From an uncultured Clostridia bacterium (lineage in GTDB: Bacteria; Bacillota; Clostridia; Oscillospirales; Ruminococcaceae): 64,000 bases of DNA. A program made the position numbers and the translations under genes. A model generated the notes under the pieces. It did no database searches, was not told the DNA's origin, and saw only the letters and a program-made list of their open reading frames with translations. Of this stretch, positions 24,478-33,382 are shown one piece after another (within the stretch, counting starts at the first letter, position 1; each line of letters begins with the position of its first letter). The stretch is taken from the NCBI GenBank assembly GCA_947627205.1, contig CANQVE010000001.1, positions 124,001-188,000 on the forward strand, read 5' to 3'.

Positions 24478-25401
24478 TTATCCTTTCAAAACTGCGAGAG
24501 CCTTTTCCAATGTTTCATTGTTTTCAACATTCACGCTTATAACATCTTTAAGCGTTTTCTTTACAAGGCCTGTCAGAACCTTGTTCGGACCGAGTTCAAC
24601 AAACGCTTCAATCCCGTCAGCCTGCATGGCGTTGAGTTCATCTACAAACCTCACGGGAGAGCATATATGCTTTGCGAGATAACCGGGCATATCCGAAAAA
24701 TCGTCAAGTTTTTTGCCGTAAAGATTTGAATAGAATGCACAGCTAGGATCGCTGAATGTTGTACAGATTAGTTTCTCCCTGAACTCGTCAGCTGCAGGCT
24801 GCATAAGTTTTGTGTGGAATGCCGCGGAAACCGCAAGTTTTACGCAGCGTTTTTTCATCTCGCCGAATTTCGCGATAGCCTCGTCAATTGCCGCTGCTTC
24901 TCCCGCAATAACCGTCTGCACGGGGGAATTATAATTTGCGGGCGCTGCGAAACCGCTTACGCTTGACAAAACCTGCTCGATTTCTTCGTCAGACGCACCG
25001 ATGACCGCCGCCATTGCGCCCTTTGAATTTTCGGCGGCTTTCGCCATTGCCTCGCTTCTCCATTTTATCGCCATAAACGCATCTTCTAACGGAAGCACGC
25101 CCGCCGCGACCATTGCCGCGTATTCTCCCAGAGAATGACCGGCAACCGCATCGCAGGCGATCCCGTTTTCTCTCACAGCATGCAGTGCAAGAAGCGACAC
25201 GGTAAAAATAGCGGGCTGTGAAAGGCGCGTCTGAGCAAGCTCCTCGGCAGTAGACTCTTTGAGCTTTTTCATAAGGTTGAAGCCCATAATGTCCGAACCG
25301 CATTGCAATATCTGCGCCGAGCTCTGGTATTTCTGCGCGAGCTCTACGCCCATCTGAGGATACTGCGAACCTTGTCCCGAAAATAAAAATGCCGTTTTCA
25401 T
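24478..25401 (-). CDS. fabD: Malonyl-CoA:ACP transacylase
   Basis: Loads malonyl groups onto acyl carrier protein. It shows LFSGQGSQYPQMG at the N-terminus, the catalytic serine in VAGHSLGEYAA (about residue 90) and the catalytic His in SAAFHTKLM. The length of 307 aa is normal. It is divergent from the fabH operon, whereas in many Clostridia fabD sits inside that operon. A TTTGGAGG site precedes the ATG. Both divergent units share the 276-bp regulatory region with the dyad at 25486-25515. Confidence 0.96.
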   Translation of the reverse strand: MKTAFLFSGQGSQYPQMGVELAQKYQSSAQILQCGSDIMGFNLMKKLKESTAEELAQTRLSQPAIFTVSLLALHAVRENGIACDAVAGHSLGEYAAMVAAGVLPLEDAFMAIKWRSEAMAKAAENSKGAMAAVIGASDEEIEQVLSSVSGFAAPANYNSPVQTVIAGEAAAIDEAIAKFGEMKKRCVKLAVSAAFHTKLMQPAADEFREKLICTTFSDPSCAFYSNLYGKKLDDFSDMPGYLAKHICSPVRFVDELNAMQADGIEAFVELGPNKVLTGLVKKTLKDVISVNVENNETLEKALAVLKG

Positions 25402-25485
25402 AGATAAACCTCCAAAGTTTTTTCCTGCCTGAATTCTGCTTCCGACAGTGTAATGATAATATTAAACATAAAAGGCGAAGAATGA

Positions 25486-25515
25486 GAAATATCATCTGCA
25501 AAAAGATGAAATTTC
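25486..25515. promoter_or_regulatory. Candidate operator between fabD and fabH
   Basis: GAAATATCATC and GATGAAATTTC form 11-bp arms (10/11 complementary) around 8 nt. The dyad lies between the fabD start and the fabH promoter. It does not match the FapR or FabT consensus as I remember them. Confidence 0.45.
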
Positions 25516-25547
25516 CTTTTCTAGCGTCTCTAATTTACAACATATAC

Positions 25548-25576
25548 TTGACAAATCTACCAAAATGAGTTATAAT
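25548..25576 (+). promoter_or_regulatory. Sigma-A promoter of the fabH operon
   Basis: TTGACA, 17-bp spacer, TATAAT, a perfect consensus about 100 bp before fabH. Confidence 0.9.
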
Positions 25577-25677
25577 AAATTTATATTGAATTTTTTTGTG
25601 TAGGCTTTTTAAAACAACGCCATACAAACCATAATGATATTATACATTATTTTGCAAATAAAATCAAGGAGTTTTTT

Positions 25678-26676
25678 ATGAGCGGATTGCAGTTTTTGGG
25701 AACAGGCAGTTATGTCCCCGATTTTGTCGCTGATAACGACAGATTTTCTCAGATCCTCGATACCTCGGACGAATGGATATATCCCCGCACGGGAATAAAA
25801 AAGCGCCAGCTTGCGGTGGACAAGCCCAACTACTATATGGGTACGGAGGCGGCAAAGGACGCGCTGAAGTCTGCGGGAATAACGGCGGACAAAATTGACC
25901 TCATCATAGTTTCGACCTGTACTCCCGACTTCTTCTACCCCGCTATGTCCTGCCTTATACAAAAGCGCATAGGCGCGGTTAATGCCTCCTGCTTTGACGT
26001 GAACAGCGCCTGCACGGGCTTTATAACCGCAATGGACATTGCTCACAAATTTCTTGAAACGGACAAGTATAAAACAATACTTATCGTATCGAGCGAAAAG
26101 CTCTCCTCACAGCAGGACTACACCGACCGTGCAAACTGTATTCTTTTCGGCGACGCGGCGGGAGCGGTCGTTGTTGCGAAAAGCGACGGACAGTTCAGCT
26201 CTTTTCTCGGAGCGGAGGGCGACGAGTTTGACGCGCTCTACTGCAAGGTGAACTATCAGAGCAACTGCCCGTGGTTTAAGGACGAGGACGAGTTTTATGA
26301 AAACCGCTTCGATACCTTTGCAAAGAAGAATTACCTCTATCAGGACGGCAGAGCGGTATATAAATTTGCCGTAAACGCAATGGCTGACGCGGTAAATCAC
26401 GTTTCGGAGCAGATAGGTATAGCGCCCTCGGAGCTTGATCTTGTGATACCGCACCAGGCTAACCTGAGAATAATCGCAAAGGCTACGGAGCTTTTGGGTA
26501 TCCCCGAAGAAAAAGTATATACAAATATAGAATACATGGGAAATGTTTCGAGCGCGTGTATTCCCGTAGGAATAGACGAGCTTTATAAGAGCGGCAGGCT
26601 GAAACGCGGAATGAAGCTCTGTCTGGTCGGATTTGGAGCGGGGCTTACATACGGCTCGATAATCATGGAGACTTAA
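25678..26676 (+). CDS. fabH: 3-oxoacyl-ACP synthase III
   Basis: Condenses an acyl-CoA starter with malonyl-ACP to begin fatty-acid synthesis. The catalytic Cys is in NSACTGFITA (about residue 112), the His in VIPHQANLRI and the Asn in MGNVSSACIP. The length of 332 aa fits. AAGGAG lies 7 nt before the ATG. It heads the operon fabH-fabG-fabF-accB-fabZ-accC-accD-accA, which lacks an enoyl reductase gene. Confidence 0.96.
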   Translation: MSGLQFLGTGSYVPDFVADNDRFSQILDTSDEWIYPRTGIKKRQLAVDKPNYYMGTEAAKDALKSAGITADKIDLIIVSTCTPDFFYPAMSCLIQKRIGAVNASCFDVNSACTGFITAMDIAHKFLETDKYKTILIVSSEKLSSQQDYTDRANCILFGDAAGAVVVAKSDGQFSSFLGAEGDEFDALYCKVNYQSNCPWFKDEDEFYENRFDTFAKKNYLYQDGRAVYKFAVNAMADAVNHVSEQIGIAPSELDLVIPHQANLRIIAKATELLGIPEEKVYTNIEYMGNVSSACIPVGIDELYKSGRLKRGMKLCLVGFGAGLTYGSIIMET

Positions 26677-26713
26677 TAGAAAACATAGACTTTAGTTGAC
26701 GAAAGGACATTAT

Positions 26714-27445
26714 ATGAGTAAAACAGCTATCATCACAGGTTCGGGAAGAGGTATCGGAGCAGCTATTGCAAAGCGCTTAGCAAAAGACGGATTTAATATC
26801 GTAATAAACGAGCTTTCCGAAGAAGCAGGACAGCAGACCGCAGAGGAATGCCGTGCGCTCGGAGTAAAGGCGGAAGTTTACGCGGCGGACGTTTCCGACT
26901 ATGCACAGTGTGAGGAAATGGTAAAGAAAGCAAAAGAGGAATTCGGAACGCTCGACGTTCTCGTAAACAATGCGGGAATTACCCGCGACGGGCTTCTTCT
27001 GAGAATGAGCGAGGAAAACTATGACGCGGTCATTCGCATAAATCAGAAATCCGTGTTCAATATGACAAAGCTCGTCGGAGCGATAATGCTTAGGCAAAAA
27101 AGCGGAAGTATCGTAAACCTGGCTTCCGTTGCGGGACTTTACGGAAACGCGGGACAGATGAACTATTCCGCTTCAAAAGGCGCAGTCATAGCGATGACAA
27201 AGACCGCGGCAAAGGAGCTTGGTTCCCGCGGGATACGCGTTAATGCGGTAGCGCCGGGATTTATCCAGACGCCCATGACAGACAAGCTCACGGACGAGCA
27301 GAAAAACGCCATTCTCGGACAGATCGCCATGAAACGCTATGGACAGCCCGAGGAAATAGCAAACGTTGTCGCGTTTTTGTGCGGAGAAGATTCTTCGTAT
27401 GTTACGGGGCAAATTATAGAAATCAGCGGCGGGTTAAGCATGTGA
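26714..27445 (+). CDS. fabG: 3-oxoacyl-ACP reductase
   Basis: Short-chain dehydrogenase that reduces 3-ketoacyl-ACP with NADPH. The cofactor motif is TGSGRGIGAAIA, then NNAG, the catalytic Ser in NLASVAG and the YSASK Tyr/Lys pair. The length of 243 aa is standard. The ORF track begins at a TTG at 26696, but AAAGGA precedes the ATG at 26714 and MSKTAIITG is the usual N-terminus, so I took that start. It lies in the fab operon between fabH and fabF. Confidence 0.95.
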   Translation: MSKTAIITGSGRGIGAAIAKRLAKDGFNIVINELSEEAGQQTAEECRALGVKAEVYAADVSDYAQCEEMVKKAKEEFGTLDVLVNNAGITRDGLLLRMSEENYDAVIRINQKSVFNMTKLVGAIMLRQKSGSIVNLASVAGLYGNAGQMNYSASKGAVIAMTKTAAKELGSRGIRVNAVAPGFIQTPMTDKLTDEQKNAILGQIAMKRYGQPEEIANVVAFLCGEDSSYVTGQIIEISGGLSM

Positions 27446-27488
27446 TAGAAGTTTATTATCGTTTTATAGGAATGGTCACGGAGGTTTT

Positions 27489-28733
27489 ATGAGTAGTGAA
27501 AGAAGAGTAGTGATAACGGGACTTGGGTGTGTTACGCCCTGCGGAAATTCTCCGCAGGAGCTGTGGGACAGCCTGCTTATGGGAAAGCACGGATTTACAC
27601 TTGAGCCGTGGTTCCCCGAGGAAAACACCGAGGAAAAGAACGTTGTCGCAAGAGTAAAGAACTTTGATCCGTCCGCGGTTTTCGACAAGAAAGAGCTTCG
27701 CAGAAGCGACGTTATAACTCAATATGCCGTATACTGCGCGGAAATGGCGCTAAAAGACGCAAAAACAGATCTGAAAGACATAGATCCGTTTCGCGTCGGC
27801 TGTATAATAGGAAGCGGTATCGGCGGTATCTGCACGACAGAGGACGAAATGAACGCCTATCGCTCTAAAGGAAGCGGAAGAGTTTCGGTCTTTACAATTA
27901 CAAAGATGATAGGAAATATGGCGGCGGCGACAGTCGCGATAAGACACGGCTTTAAAGGATCGAATTTCTGCGTTACGACGGCGTGCGCTTCGGGTACGCA
28001 GTCGATAGGAGAAGCGTTCAGAGCGATAAAGCACGGCTATCTTGACGCGGCTATAACGGGCGGAACGGAACATTCGGACATAGGCTTCTGCTATGCGTCA
28101 TTCAACAATATGAAAGCTATCACCCGTTCAACTGACGTTGACAGAGCGTCGATACCCTTTGACGCGGAAAGAAGCGGATTTGTCCTCGGCGACGGCTGCG
28201 GGATACTTGTTCTTGAAGAATATGAACATGCAAAAGCAAGAGGCGCGGAAATATACGCGGAGATATGCGGATACGGCTCGACCTGCGACGCATATCATGA
28301 AACAAGCCCCGATCCCGACGGCTTGGGCGGAGCAAAGGCCATGGAGCTTGCGGTAGAAGAAGCAGGCATTCCGTTTGAGCAGGTGAATTATATAAACGCC
28401 CACGGCACTTCGACGCACATGAATGACCTTACGGAAACAAAGGCTATAAAGCTCGCTTTCGGAGAACACGCGGGAAATATCGCGGTAAATTCCACGAAAT
28501 CGATGACAGGTCATCTTCTCGGCGCGGCAGGCGGCGTTGAAGCGATAGTTACGGCGCTTTCCGTTAAATACGGGAAGATACACAGAACGCTGGGATATAA
28601 AGTTCCCGATCCCGAATGCGACCTTGACTATGTTACAGAGGGCGCGCGCGAACTGAAAATAACCGCGGCGCTCAGCAATTCTCTCGGTTTTGGCGGACAT
28701 AACGGCTGTATCTGCCTTGTTCCTGCCGAATAA
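27489..28733 (+). CDS. fabF: 3-oxoacyl-ACP synthase II
   Basis: Elongating condensing enzyme. The Cys-His-His triad is visible in TTACASGTQSIG (about residue 163), NAHGTSTHMNDLTE and STKSMTGHLLGAAGG. The length of 414 aa is usual. GGAGG is 4-5 nt before the ATG. It is followed after 19 bp by accB in the same operon. Confidence 0.96.
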   Translation: MSSERRVVITGLGCVTPCGNSPQELWDSLLMGKHGFTLEPWFPEENTEEKNVVARVKNFDPSAVFDKKELRRSDVITQYAVYCAEMALKDAKTDLKDIDPFRVGCIIGSGIGGICTTEDEMNAYRSKGSGRVSVFTITKMIGNMAAATVAIRHGFKGSNFCVTTACASGTQSIGEAFRAIKHGYLDAAITGGTEHSDIGFCYASFNNMKAITRSTDVDRASIPFDAERSGFVLGDGCGILVLEEYEHAKARGAEIYAEICGYGSTCDAYHETSPDPDGLGGAKAMELAVEEAGIPFEQVNYINAHGTSTHMNDLTETKAIKLAFGEHAGNIAVNSTKSMTGHLLGAAGGVEAIVTALSVKYGKIHRTLGYKVPDPECDLDYVTEGARELKITAALSNSLGFGGHNGCICLVPAE

Positions 28734-28752
28734 ATTAAAAAGGAGAACGAAG

Positions 28753-29232
28753 ATGAATTTAAAAGACAAAGAAAAAGAGCCGACCGTAATAGAAGACACC
28801 GTAGAATGTATAGAGGCTCTCGCAAAGATAGTAAAGGAAAACGACCTTTCTAAGATCAAAATAAGCACGGAAGAATTGGATATAGTTATAGAGGGAAAGT
28901 CCCCGATAAAACCTCCGTTTCCCACTATGCCGATCATGGCACAGCCCTCACAGCCTGTTCAGAGTGCGCCTAAAGCCGAACCGCAGGAAACTGTTTCGGG
29001 TAAATTCATAAAGTCGAAGATAATCGGGACTTTCTATACCTCCCCCGCTCCCGAAAAACCGCCGTTTGTAAGAGTAGGCGACACGATAAAAGAGGGCGAC
29101 GTTGTGTGCATAATCGAGAGCATGAAGCTCATGAACGAAGTTCAGAGCGAATTTTCGGGAAGAGTTGCAGAGATATATGTAAACGACGGCGATACGGTTG
29201 AATTTGACCAGAAGATAATGAAGATAGAATAA
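28753..29232 (+). CDS. accB: Biotin carboxyl carrier protein of acetyl-CoA carboxylase
   Basis: Carries biotin between AccC and AccA/AccD. The C-terminal biotinyl domain has the acceptor lysine in CIIESMKLMNEV. A Pro/Gln-rich linker (about residues 60-90) joins it to an N-terminal helical region. The length of 159 aa is typical. The ORF track starts upstream in fabF at 28690; AAAAGGAG before ATG 28753 and the reading MNLKDKEKEP mark the real start. Confidence 0.95.
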   Translation: MNLKDKEKEPTVIEDTVECIEALAKIVKENDLSKIKISTEELDIVIEGKSPIKPPFPTMPIMAQPSQPVQSAPKAEPQETVSGKFIKSKIIGTFYTSPAPEKPPFVRVGDTIKEGDVVCIIESMKLMNEVQSEFSGRVAEIYVNDGDTVEFDQKIMKIE

Positions 29233-29241
29233 GGTGAAAAT

Positions 29242-29682
29242 ATGACGCTTGATTTGGAACAAATAAAGGAAATAATCCCCCACCGCGATCCGTTTTTGCT
29301 CATTGACGAAGTAACGGAGCTTGAACCGGGCGCTAAGGTGACGGCAAAAAAATATCTGAAGCCCGACGAATATTGGTTTAAGGGGCATTTCCCCGGACAG
29401 CCCGTAACTCCCGGAGTGCTGATGATAGAAATGCTCGCCCAGGCGGGAGCAGTGTGCGCGCTGTCGCTCCCCGAAAACAAGGGGAAAATTGCGTTCTTTG
29501 CGGGGATAGACAAGGCGCGTTTTCGCGGACAGGTACTGCCCGGAGATACTCTTGAACTGTCTGTGGAAATGACCGAAAAGAAAGGTCCGATAGGCTTTGG
29601 AAAAGCCGTCGCAAAGGTAAACGGAAAAAAGGTGGTTACGGCGGAAATTTCCTTTGCCGTTTCAGATCCGAAAACCGAGTAA
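29242..29682 (+). CDS. fabZ: 3-hydroxyacyl-ACP dehydratase
   Basis: Hot-dog-fold dehydratase. IPHRDPFLLIDEV opens the protein, and HFPGQPVTPGVLMIEM holds the catalytic His and the helix with the Glu. The length of 146 aa is normal. The ATG is 10 bp after accB, with AAGGTGAAA as ribosome site. Whether it also isomerises (FabA-like) cannot be told from sequence. Confidence 0.96.
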   Translation: MTLDLEQIKEIIPHRDPFLLIDEVTELEPGAKVTAKKYLKPDEYWFKGHFPGQPVTPGVLMIEMLAQAGAVCALSLPENKGKIAFFAGIDKARFRGQVLPGDTLELSVEMTEKKGPIGFGKAVAKVNGKKVVTAEISFAVSDPKTE

Positions 29683-29704
29683 ATACAATTGGAGCGAGAA
29701 GTAA

Positions 29705-31054
29705 ATGTTTAACAAGATACTTATTGCAAACCGCGGCGAGATCGCGATAAGAATAATGAGGGCCTGCCGCGAGCTTGGGATAAAAACCGTTGCGGTATAT
29801 TCTACTGCGGACAAATTCGCGCTCCATGCGCAGATAGCGGACGAGGCTGTCTGCATAGGTCCTGCGCCGTCTAAGGACAGCTATCTGAACACAAAATCTA
29901 TAATCGCCGCCTGTGAAGCGACGGGCGCAAATGCTATTCATCCGGGGTTCGGATTTTTGTCGGAAAACGCAGATTTTGCGCGGCTTTGCGAGAAATGCGG
30001 GATAACCTTTATAGGTCCTACTCCGCAGGTCATGGACGAAATGGGCGACAAGGCGAACGCGCGTAAAACCATGATAGAAGCGGGAGTTCCTGTTATTCCG
30101 GGTTCGGACGGTATTGTAAAAACTCTCGAAGAAGCATACGAGGTATGCGACAGGATAGGCTATCCCGTTATGGTAAAGGCAACTGCGGGCGGCGGCGGCA
30201 GAGGGATACGTCTTGTTGAAAACAAAAACGCTCTCGAAAGCAATTTCCTTTCCGCAAGCGCCGAAGCGGAAGCCTGCTTTGGAAACGGCGGGCTTTATAT
30301 CGAAAAATTTGTCGTAAACCCTAGGCATATTGAAGTTCAGCTTCTTTGCGACAACTACGGAAACGTCGTACATCTCGGAGAGCGCGACTGTTCTCTTCAA
30401 AGGAGAAATCAGAAAGTTCTCGAAGAAAGCCCCAGCCCCATTATGACGGACGACCTCCGCAGAAGAATGGGCGAAGCGGCGGTGAGCGCGGCAAAGGTCA
30501 GCGGCTATAGAAACGCGGGAACGATAGAGTTTCTTGTTGACAAGGACAAGAATTTCTACTTTATGGAAATGAACACGCGTATACAGGTAGAACACCCCGT
30601 GACAGAGTTTGTAACGGGCATTGACCTTGTAAAAGCGCAGATACGCATTGCCGCGGGCGAAAAGCTGTGGTTTACGCAGGACGACGTTAAACTCAGCGGT
30701 CACGCGATAGAGTGCCGCATAAACGCCGAAAACCCGAGAAGAAACTTCCAGCCCTGCCCAGGACTTGTAAAATCAATTCATGCTCCGGGCGGCTTTAATG
30801 TGAGAATAGACAGCGCCGTATATGCGGGATATGAGATACCGCCGTATTATGACAGCATGATAGCAAAGCTCATAGTAAAAGGCACGGACCGCGACGAGGC
30901 AATAATGAAAGCCCGCGTTGCGCTGGCGGAGTTTGTCATAGACGGCATTGAAACGAACATTGATTTCCAGCTTGCGCTTTTGAAGAATGAAAATTTCGTG
31001 CGCGGGGAATTCGACAACGGATTTCTGAACCGCGTTGATATTATGAGGGAGTGA
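29705..31054 (+). CDS. accC: Acetyl-CoA carboxylase, biotin carboxylase subunit
   Basis: ATP-grasp enzyme that carboxylates biotin on Acc[21 protein letters not shown] opens the protein. The glycine-rich ATP loop [22 protein letters not shown] and [16 protein letters not shown] (metal and catalytic residues) are all present. The length of 449 aa is standard. It ends 6 bp before the accD start and is part of the fab-acc operon. Confidence 0.97.
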   Translation: MFNKILIANRGEIAIRIMRACRELGIKTVAVYSTADKFALHAQIADEAVCIGPAPSKDSYLNTKSIIAACEATGANAIHPGFGFLSENADFARLCEKCGITFIGPTPQVMDEMGDKANARKTMIEAGVPVIPGSDGIVKTLEEAYEVCDRIGYPVMVKATAGGGGRGIRLVENKNALESNFLSASAEAEACFGNGGLYIEKFVVNPRHIEVQLLCDNYGNVVHLGERDCSLQRRNQKVLEESPSPIMTDDLRRRMGEAAVSAAKVSGYRNAGTIEFLVDKDKNFYFMEMNTRIQVEHPVTEFVTGIDLVKAQIRIAAGEKLWFTQDDVKLSGHAIECRINAENPRRNFQPCPGLVKSIHAPGGFNVRIDSAVYAGYEIPPYYDSMIAKLIVKGTDRDEAIMKARVALAEFVIDGIETNIDFQLALLKNENFVRGEFDNGFLNRVDIMRE

Positions 31055-31059
31055 GCATA

Positions 31060-31968
31060 ATGGACATCGAAGAACTGTTCAAGGTCGTAAAGGCGCGTTT
31101 TACGGACGACAGCCACGGCACTGCGGACAAAAATGAAATTAGGGACGTTGAAATTCCGCAGGATCTGCTGTTCAAATGCCCGCGCTGTTCTAATGTTTTT
31201 TATAACGAGGAGTTTGTAAACAACAAAAAAGTCTGCCCCAAATGCAACTATCATGCTCGGCTTACATGGCAGGAGCGCCTTGAAATGACAGCGGACGAGG
31301 GGAGCTTTATCCCCTTTGACGAAAATCTTCATTCTCTCAATCCCATAGGATTTCCGAGATATGAGGAAAAAGTGCATAAATGCGCGGCGGATTGTAATAC
31401 AAACGAGGCTATCGTTACGGGAGAATGTACTATCCGCGGTTATCGCTGCGTTATAGGCATAATGGACAGCCATTTTATGATGGCGAGCATGGGGAGCGTT
31501 GTCGGAGAAAAAATAACGCGCGCTTTTGAATATGCGACGGAAAAGAAACTGCCCGTGATTATGTTTACCGCTTCGGGCGGAGCCAGAATGCAGGAGGGCA
31601 TAGTATCTCTCATGCAGATGGCAAAGACGAGCGGCGCGGTAAAGCTCCACAGCGACGCGGGAGGACTTTATATAGCGGTAATGACCGATCCGACGACGGG
31701 AGGAGTTACGGCGTCATTTGCGAGCCTCGGAGACATAACTATTGCAGAGCCGAAAGTTCTTATAGGCTTTGCGGGAAGAAGAGTTATTGAGGACACCATT
31801 CGCCAGCGCCTGCCCGACGATTTCCAGTCGGCAGAGTTTCAGCAGGACTGCGGGTTTGTGGATATGATAGTCGAGCGCGGAATGATGAGAAAAAGACTCT
31901 CAAACATATTAAAGCTCCATGGATTTCCCAAAGAGAGAGGGAGCAAGCCCGTAAAGAACGAAGAATAA
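31060..31968 (+). CDS. accD: Acetyl-CoA carboxylase carboxyltransferase, beta subunit
   Basis: Forms the carboxyltransferase with AccA. A four-cysteine zinc ribbon lies near the N-terminus (KCPRCSNVF ... VCPKCNYH), followed by the crotonase-fold domain with FTASGGARMQEGIVSLMQMA. The ORF track starts at GTG 31051, but AGGGAG then abuts the start. The ATG at 31060 has an 8-nt gap and gives 302 aa. The zinc ribbon distinguishes it from accA, which follows after 22 bp. Confidence 0.96.
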   Translation: MDIEELFKVVKARFTDDSHGTADKNEIRDVEIPQDLLFKCPRCSNVFYNEEFVNNKKVCPKCNYHARLTWQERLEMTADEGSFIPFDENLHSLNPIGFPRYEEKVHKCAADCNTNEAIVTGECTIRGYRCVIGIMDSHFMMASMGSVVGEKITRAFEYATEKKLPVIMFTASGGARMQEGIVSLMQMAKTSGAVKLHSDAGGLYIAVMTDPTTGGVTASFASLGDITIAEPKVLIGFAGRRVIEDTIRQRLPDDFQSAEFQQDCGFVDMIVERGMMRKRLSNILKLHGFPKERGSKPVKNEE

Positions 31969-31990
31969 ACGGCTTTTAAAGGAGAAAATT

Positions 31991-32794
31991 ATGAATAATT
32001 TATCTGCCTGGGAGCGAATGGAAATAGTTCACAATAAAAACCGCCCCACCGTAAACGACTATATCCCCGCGATATTCACGAGGTTTATGGAGTTTCACGG
32101 AGACAGGCTTTTCGGCGACGACGCGGCTATAATCGGCGGTATCGGGTTTTTAAGCGACGTGCCTGTTACGGTATTGGCGCAGGTCAAGGGCAAAACTCTC
32201 GACGAAAACCGCCGAACGAATTTTTCAATGCCCCACCCCGAGGGCTACAGAAAGGCATTGAGGCTGGCAAGGCAGGCGGAAAAATTCCGCCGTCCCGTTA
32301 TCTGTCTTGTGGATACGCCGGGAGCATACTGCGGGATAGAGGCTGAAAAACGCGGTCAGGGTGAAGCGATCGCGAAAAACCTTGCCGAATTTATGACGCT
32401 CAAAACGCCCGTTATCTCGGTAGTCTTAGGAGAGGGCGGAAGCGGCGGCGCTCTGGCGCTTGCGGTATGCGACGAGCTGGCTATGCTCTCAAATGCGACA
32501 TATTCGGTCATTTCCCCGCGTGGCGCGGCGTCTATACTGTGGAAAGACGGCTCTAAAGAAAAAGAAGCGTCCGAGCTTCTTAAAATAACAGCAGAGGATC
32601 TTTCGAGGTTTGGCGTGTGCGACAAGATAATACAAGAGCCCGACGGCGGCGCGCAGACTAATCCCGAACAGACCGCCGACAGCATTTACGAGTATCTGGT
32701 CGACGCTGTAGCAAGACTTAAAACCGTGCCGACAGACAAGCTCACGGAAAACCGTTACAAAAAATTTAGAAAAATTGGTATGTTTACCGAATAA
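31991..32794 (+). CDS. accA: Acetyl-CoA carboxylase carboxyltransferase, alpha subunit
   Basis: Partner of AccD, transferring CO2 from carboxybiotin to acetyl-CoA. FMEFHGDRLFGDD, LVDTPGAYCGIEAEKRGQGEAIA and VVLGEGGSGGALALAV are family hallmarks. The length of 267 aa is somewhat short because the N-terminal helical region found in proteobacterial AccA is reduced, as is usual in Firmicutes. AAAGGAG precedes the ATG. It is the last gene of the fab-acc operon; acpP follows with its own promoter. Confidence 0.96.
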   Translation: MNNLSAWERMEIVHNKNRPTVNDYIPAIFTRFMEFHGDRLFGDDAAIIGGIGFLSDVPVTVLAQVKGKTLDENRRTNFSMPHPEGYRKALRLARQAEKFRRPVICLVDTPGAYCGIEAEKRGQGEAIAKNLAEFMTLKTPVISVVLGEGGSGGALALAVCDELAMLSNATYSVISPRGAASILWKDGSKEKEASELLKITAEDLSRFGVCDKIIQEPDGGAQTNPEQTADSIYEYLVDAVARLKTVPTDKLTENRYKKFRKIGMFTE

Positions 32795-32833
32795 TTTCAG
32801 TAATATTTACCAGCAATTTTTGTTAAATTGCTC

Positions 32834-32862
32834 TTGATTATTTTGTAAAGATGATTTATAAT
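32834..32862 (+). promoter_or_regulatory. Sigma-A promoter of acpP
   Basis: TTGATT, 17-bp spacer, TATAAT, giving a leader of about 48 nt. A second TTGACA at 32868 has a poorer -10. Confidence 0.72.
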
Positions 32863-32916
32863 ATAACTTGACAATGCCAAGAAGTTTTTGGTAAAAATAT
32901 TTTGGAGGATATAACA

Positions 32917-33150
32917 ATGGAAATTTTTGAGAAAATAAGAGACATTATTGCAGACCAGCTTGATGTTGCCGATAAGGACATCATTACAGAGGCTTCGGTC
33001 ATTACAGACGACCTCGGCGCTGATTCGCTCGACGTAGTTGACCTTGTAATGGCTATCGAGGACGAGTTCTCGGTAGAAATACCCGAGGACGAGGTCGAGA
33101 ATATCAAGACCGTCGGCGATATCGTAAAGTATGTTGAGGATAAGCAGTAA
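32917..33150 (+). CDS. acpP: Acyl carrier protein
   Basis: A 77-residue acidic helical protein. The phosphopantetheine attachment serine lies in [14 protein letters not shown] (about residue 38). It carries the growing acyl chain for the Fab enzymes encoded upstream. GGAGG at 32904-32908 sets the start at ATG 32917 rather than the ORF-track start at 32902. It has its own promoter, which suits the high expression level usual for ACP. Confidence 0.97.
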   Translation: MEIFEKIRDIIADQLDVADKDIITEASVITDDLGADSLDVVDLVMAIEDEFSVEIPEDEVENIKTVGDIVKYVEDKQ

Positions 33151-33176
33151 TAAGTTCTTGACAACAAAACAACTTG

Positions 33177-33207
33177 AGCGTCCTGTCCGTTTAGACGGGG
33201 CGCTTTT
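33177..33207 (+). terminator. Terminator after acpP
   Basis: An 11-bp stem AGCGTCCTGTC / GACGGGGCGCT (two G-U pairs), loop CGTTTA, then TTTG. Confidence 0.85.
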
Positions 33208-33220
33208 GTGTGTATAGACA

Positions 33221-33253
33221 TTCTAGCCTCTAGCTTCTAGCCTCTAGTTTCTG
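33221..33253. repeat. CTAG-type heptad repeat
   Basis: TTCTAGCCTCTAGCTTCTAG and continuation: TAG every 7 nt on both strands because CTAG is palindromic. Confidence 0.8.
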
Positions 33254-33312
33254 TTTTATACATTTAGCGTAAATTTAAGTGTAATTATGAGGAATTTTAT
33301 TTAATATTGCTA

Positions 33313-33341
33313 TTGAAAATATAATTAAAAAAGTATATAAT
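33313..33341 (+). promoter_or_regulatory. Sigma-A promoter of the rodA-like gene
   Basis: TTGAAA, 17-bp spacer, TATAAT, about 40 bp before the ATG. Confidence 0.75.
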
Positions 33342-33382
33342 AAATAATGTGTAGGAATTTTTAGTTAGATTTTTGGAGCAAG

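Noticed and set aside
28128-28937. 269-aa minus-strand ORF over fabF/accB
   Set aside because: Antisense to two secure genes, Arg/Phe-rich, no domain and no ribosome site.
29636-30703. 355-aa minus-strand ORF over accC
   Set aside because: Long only because the accC codon pattern leaves the antisense frame open; no motifs.
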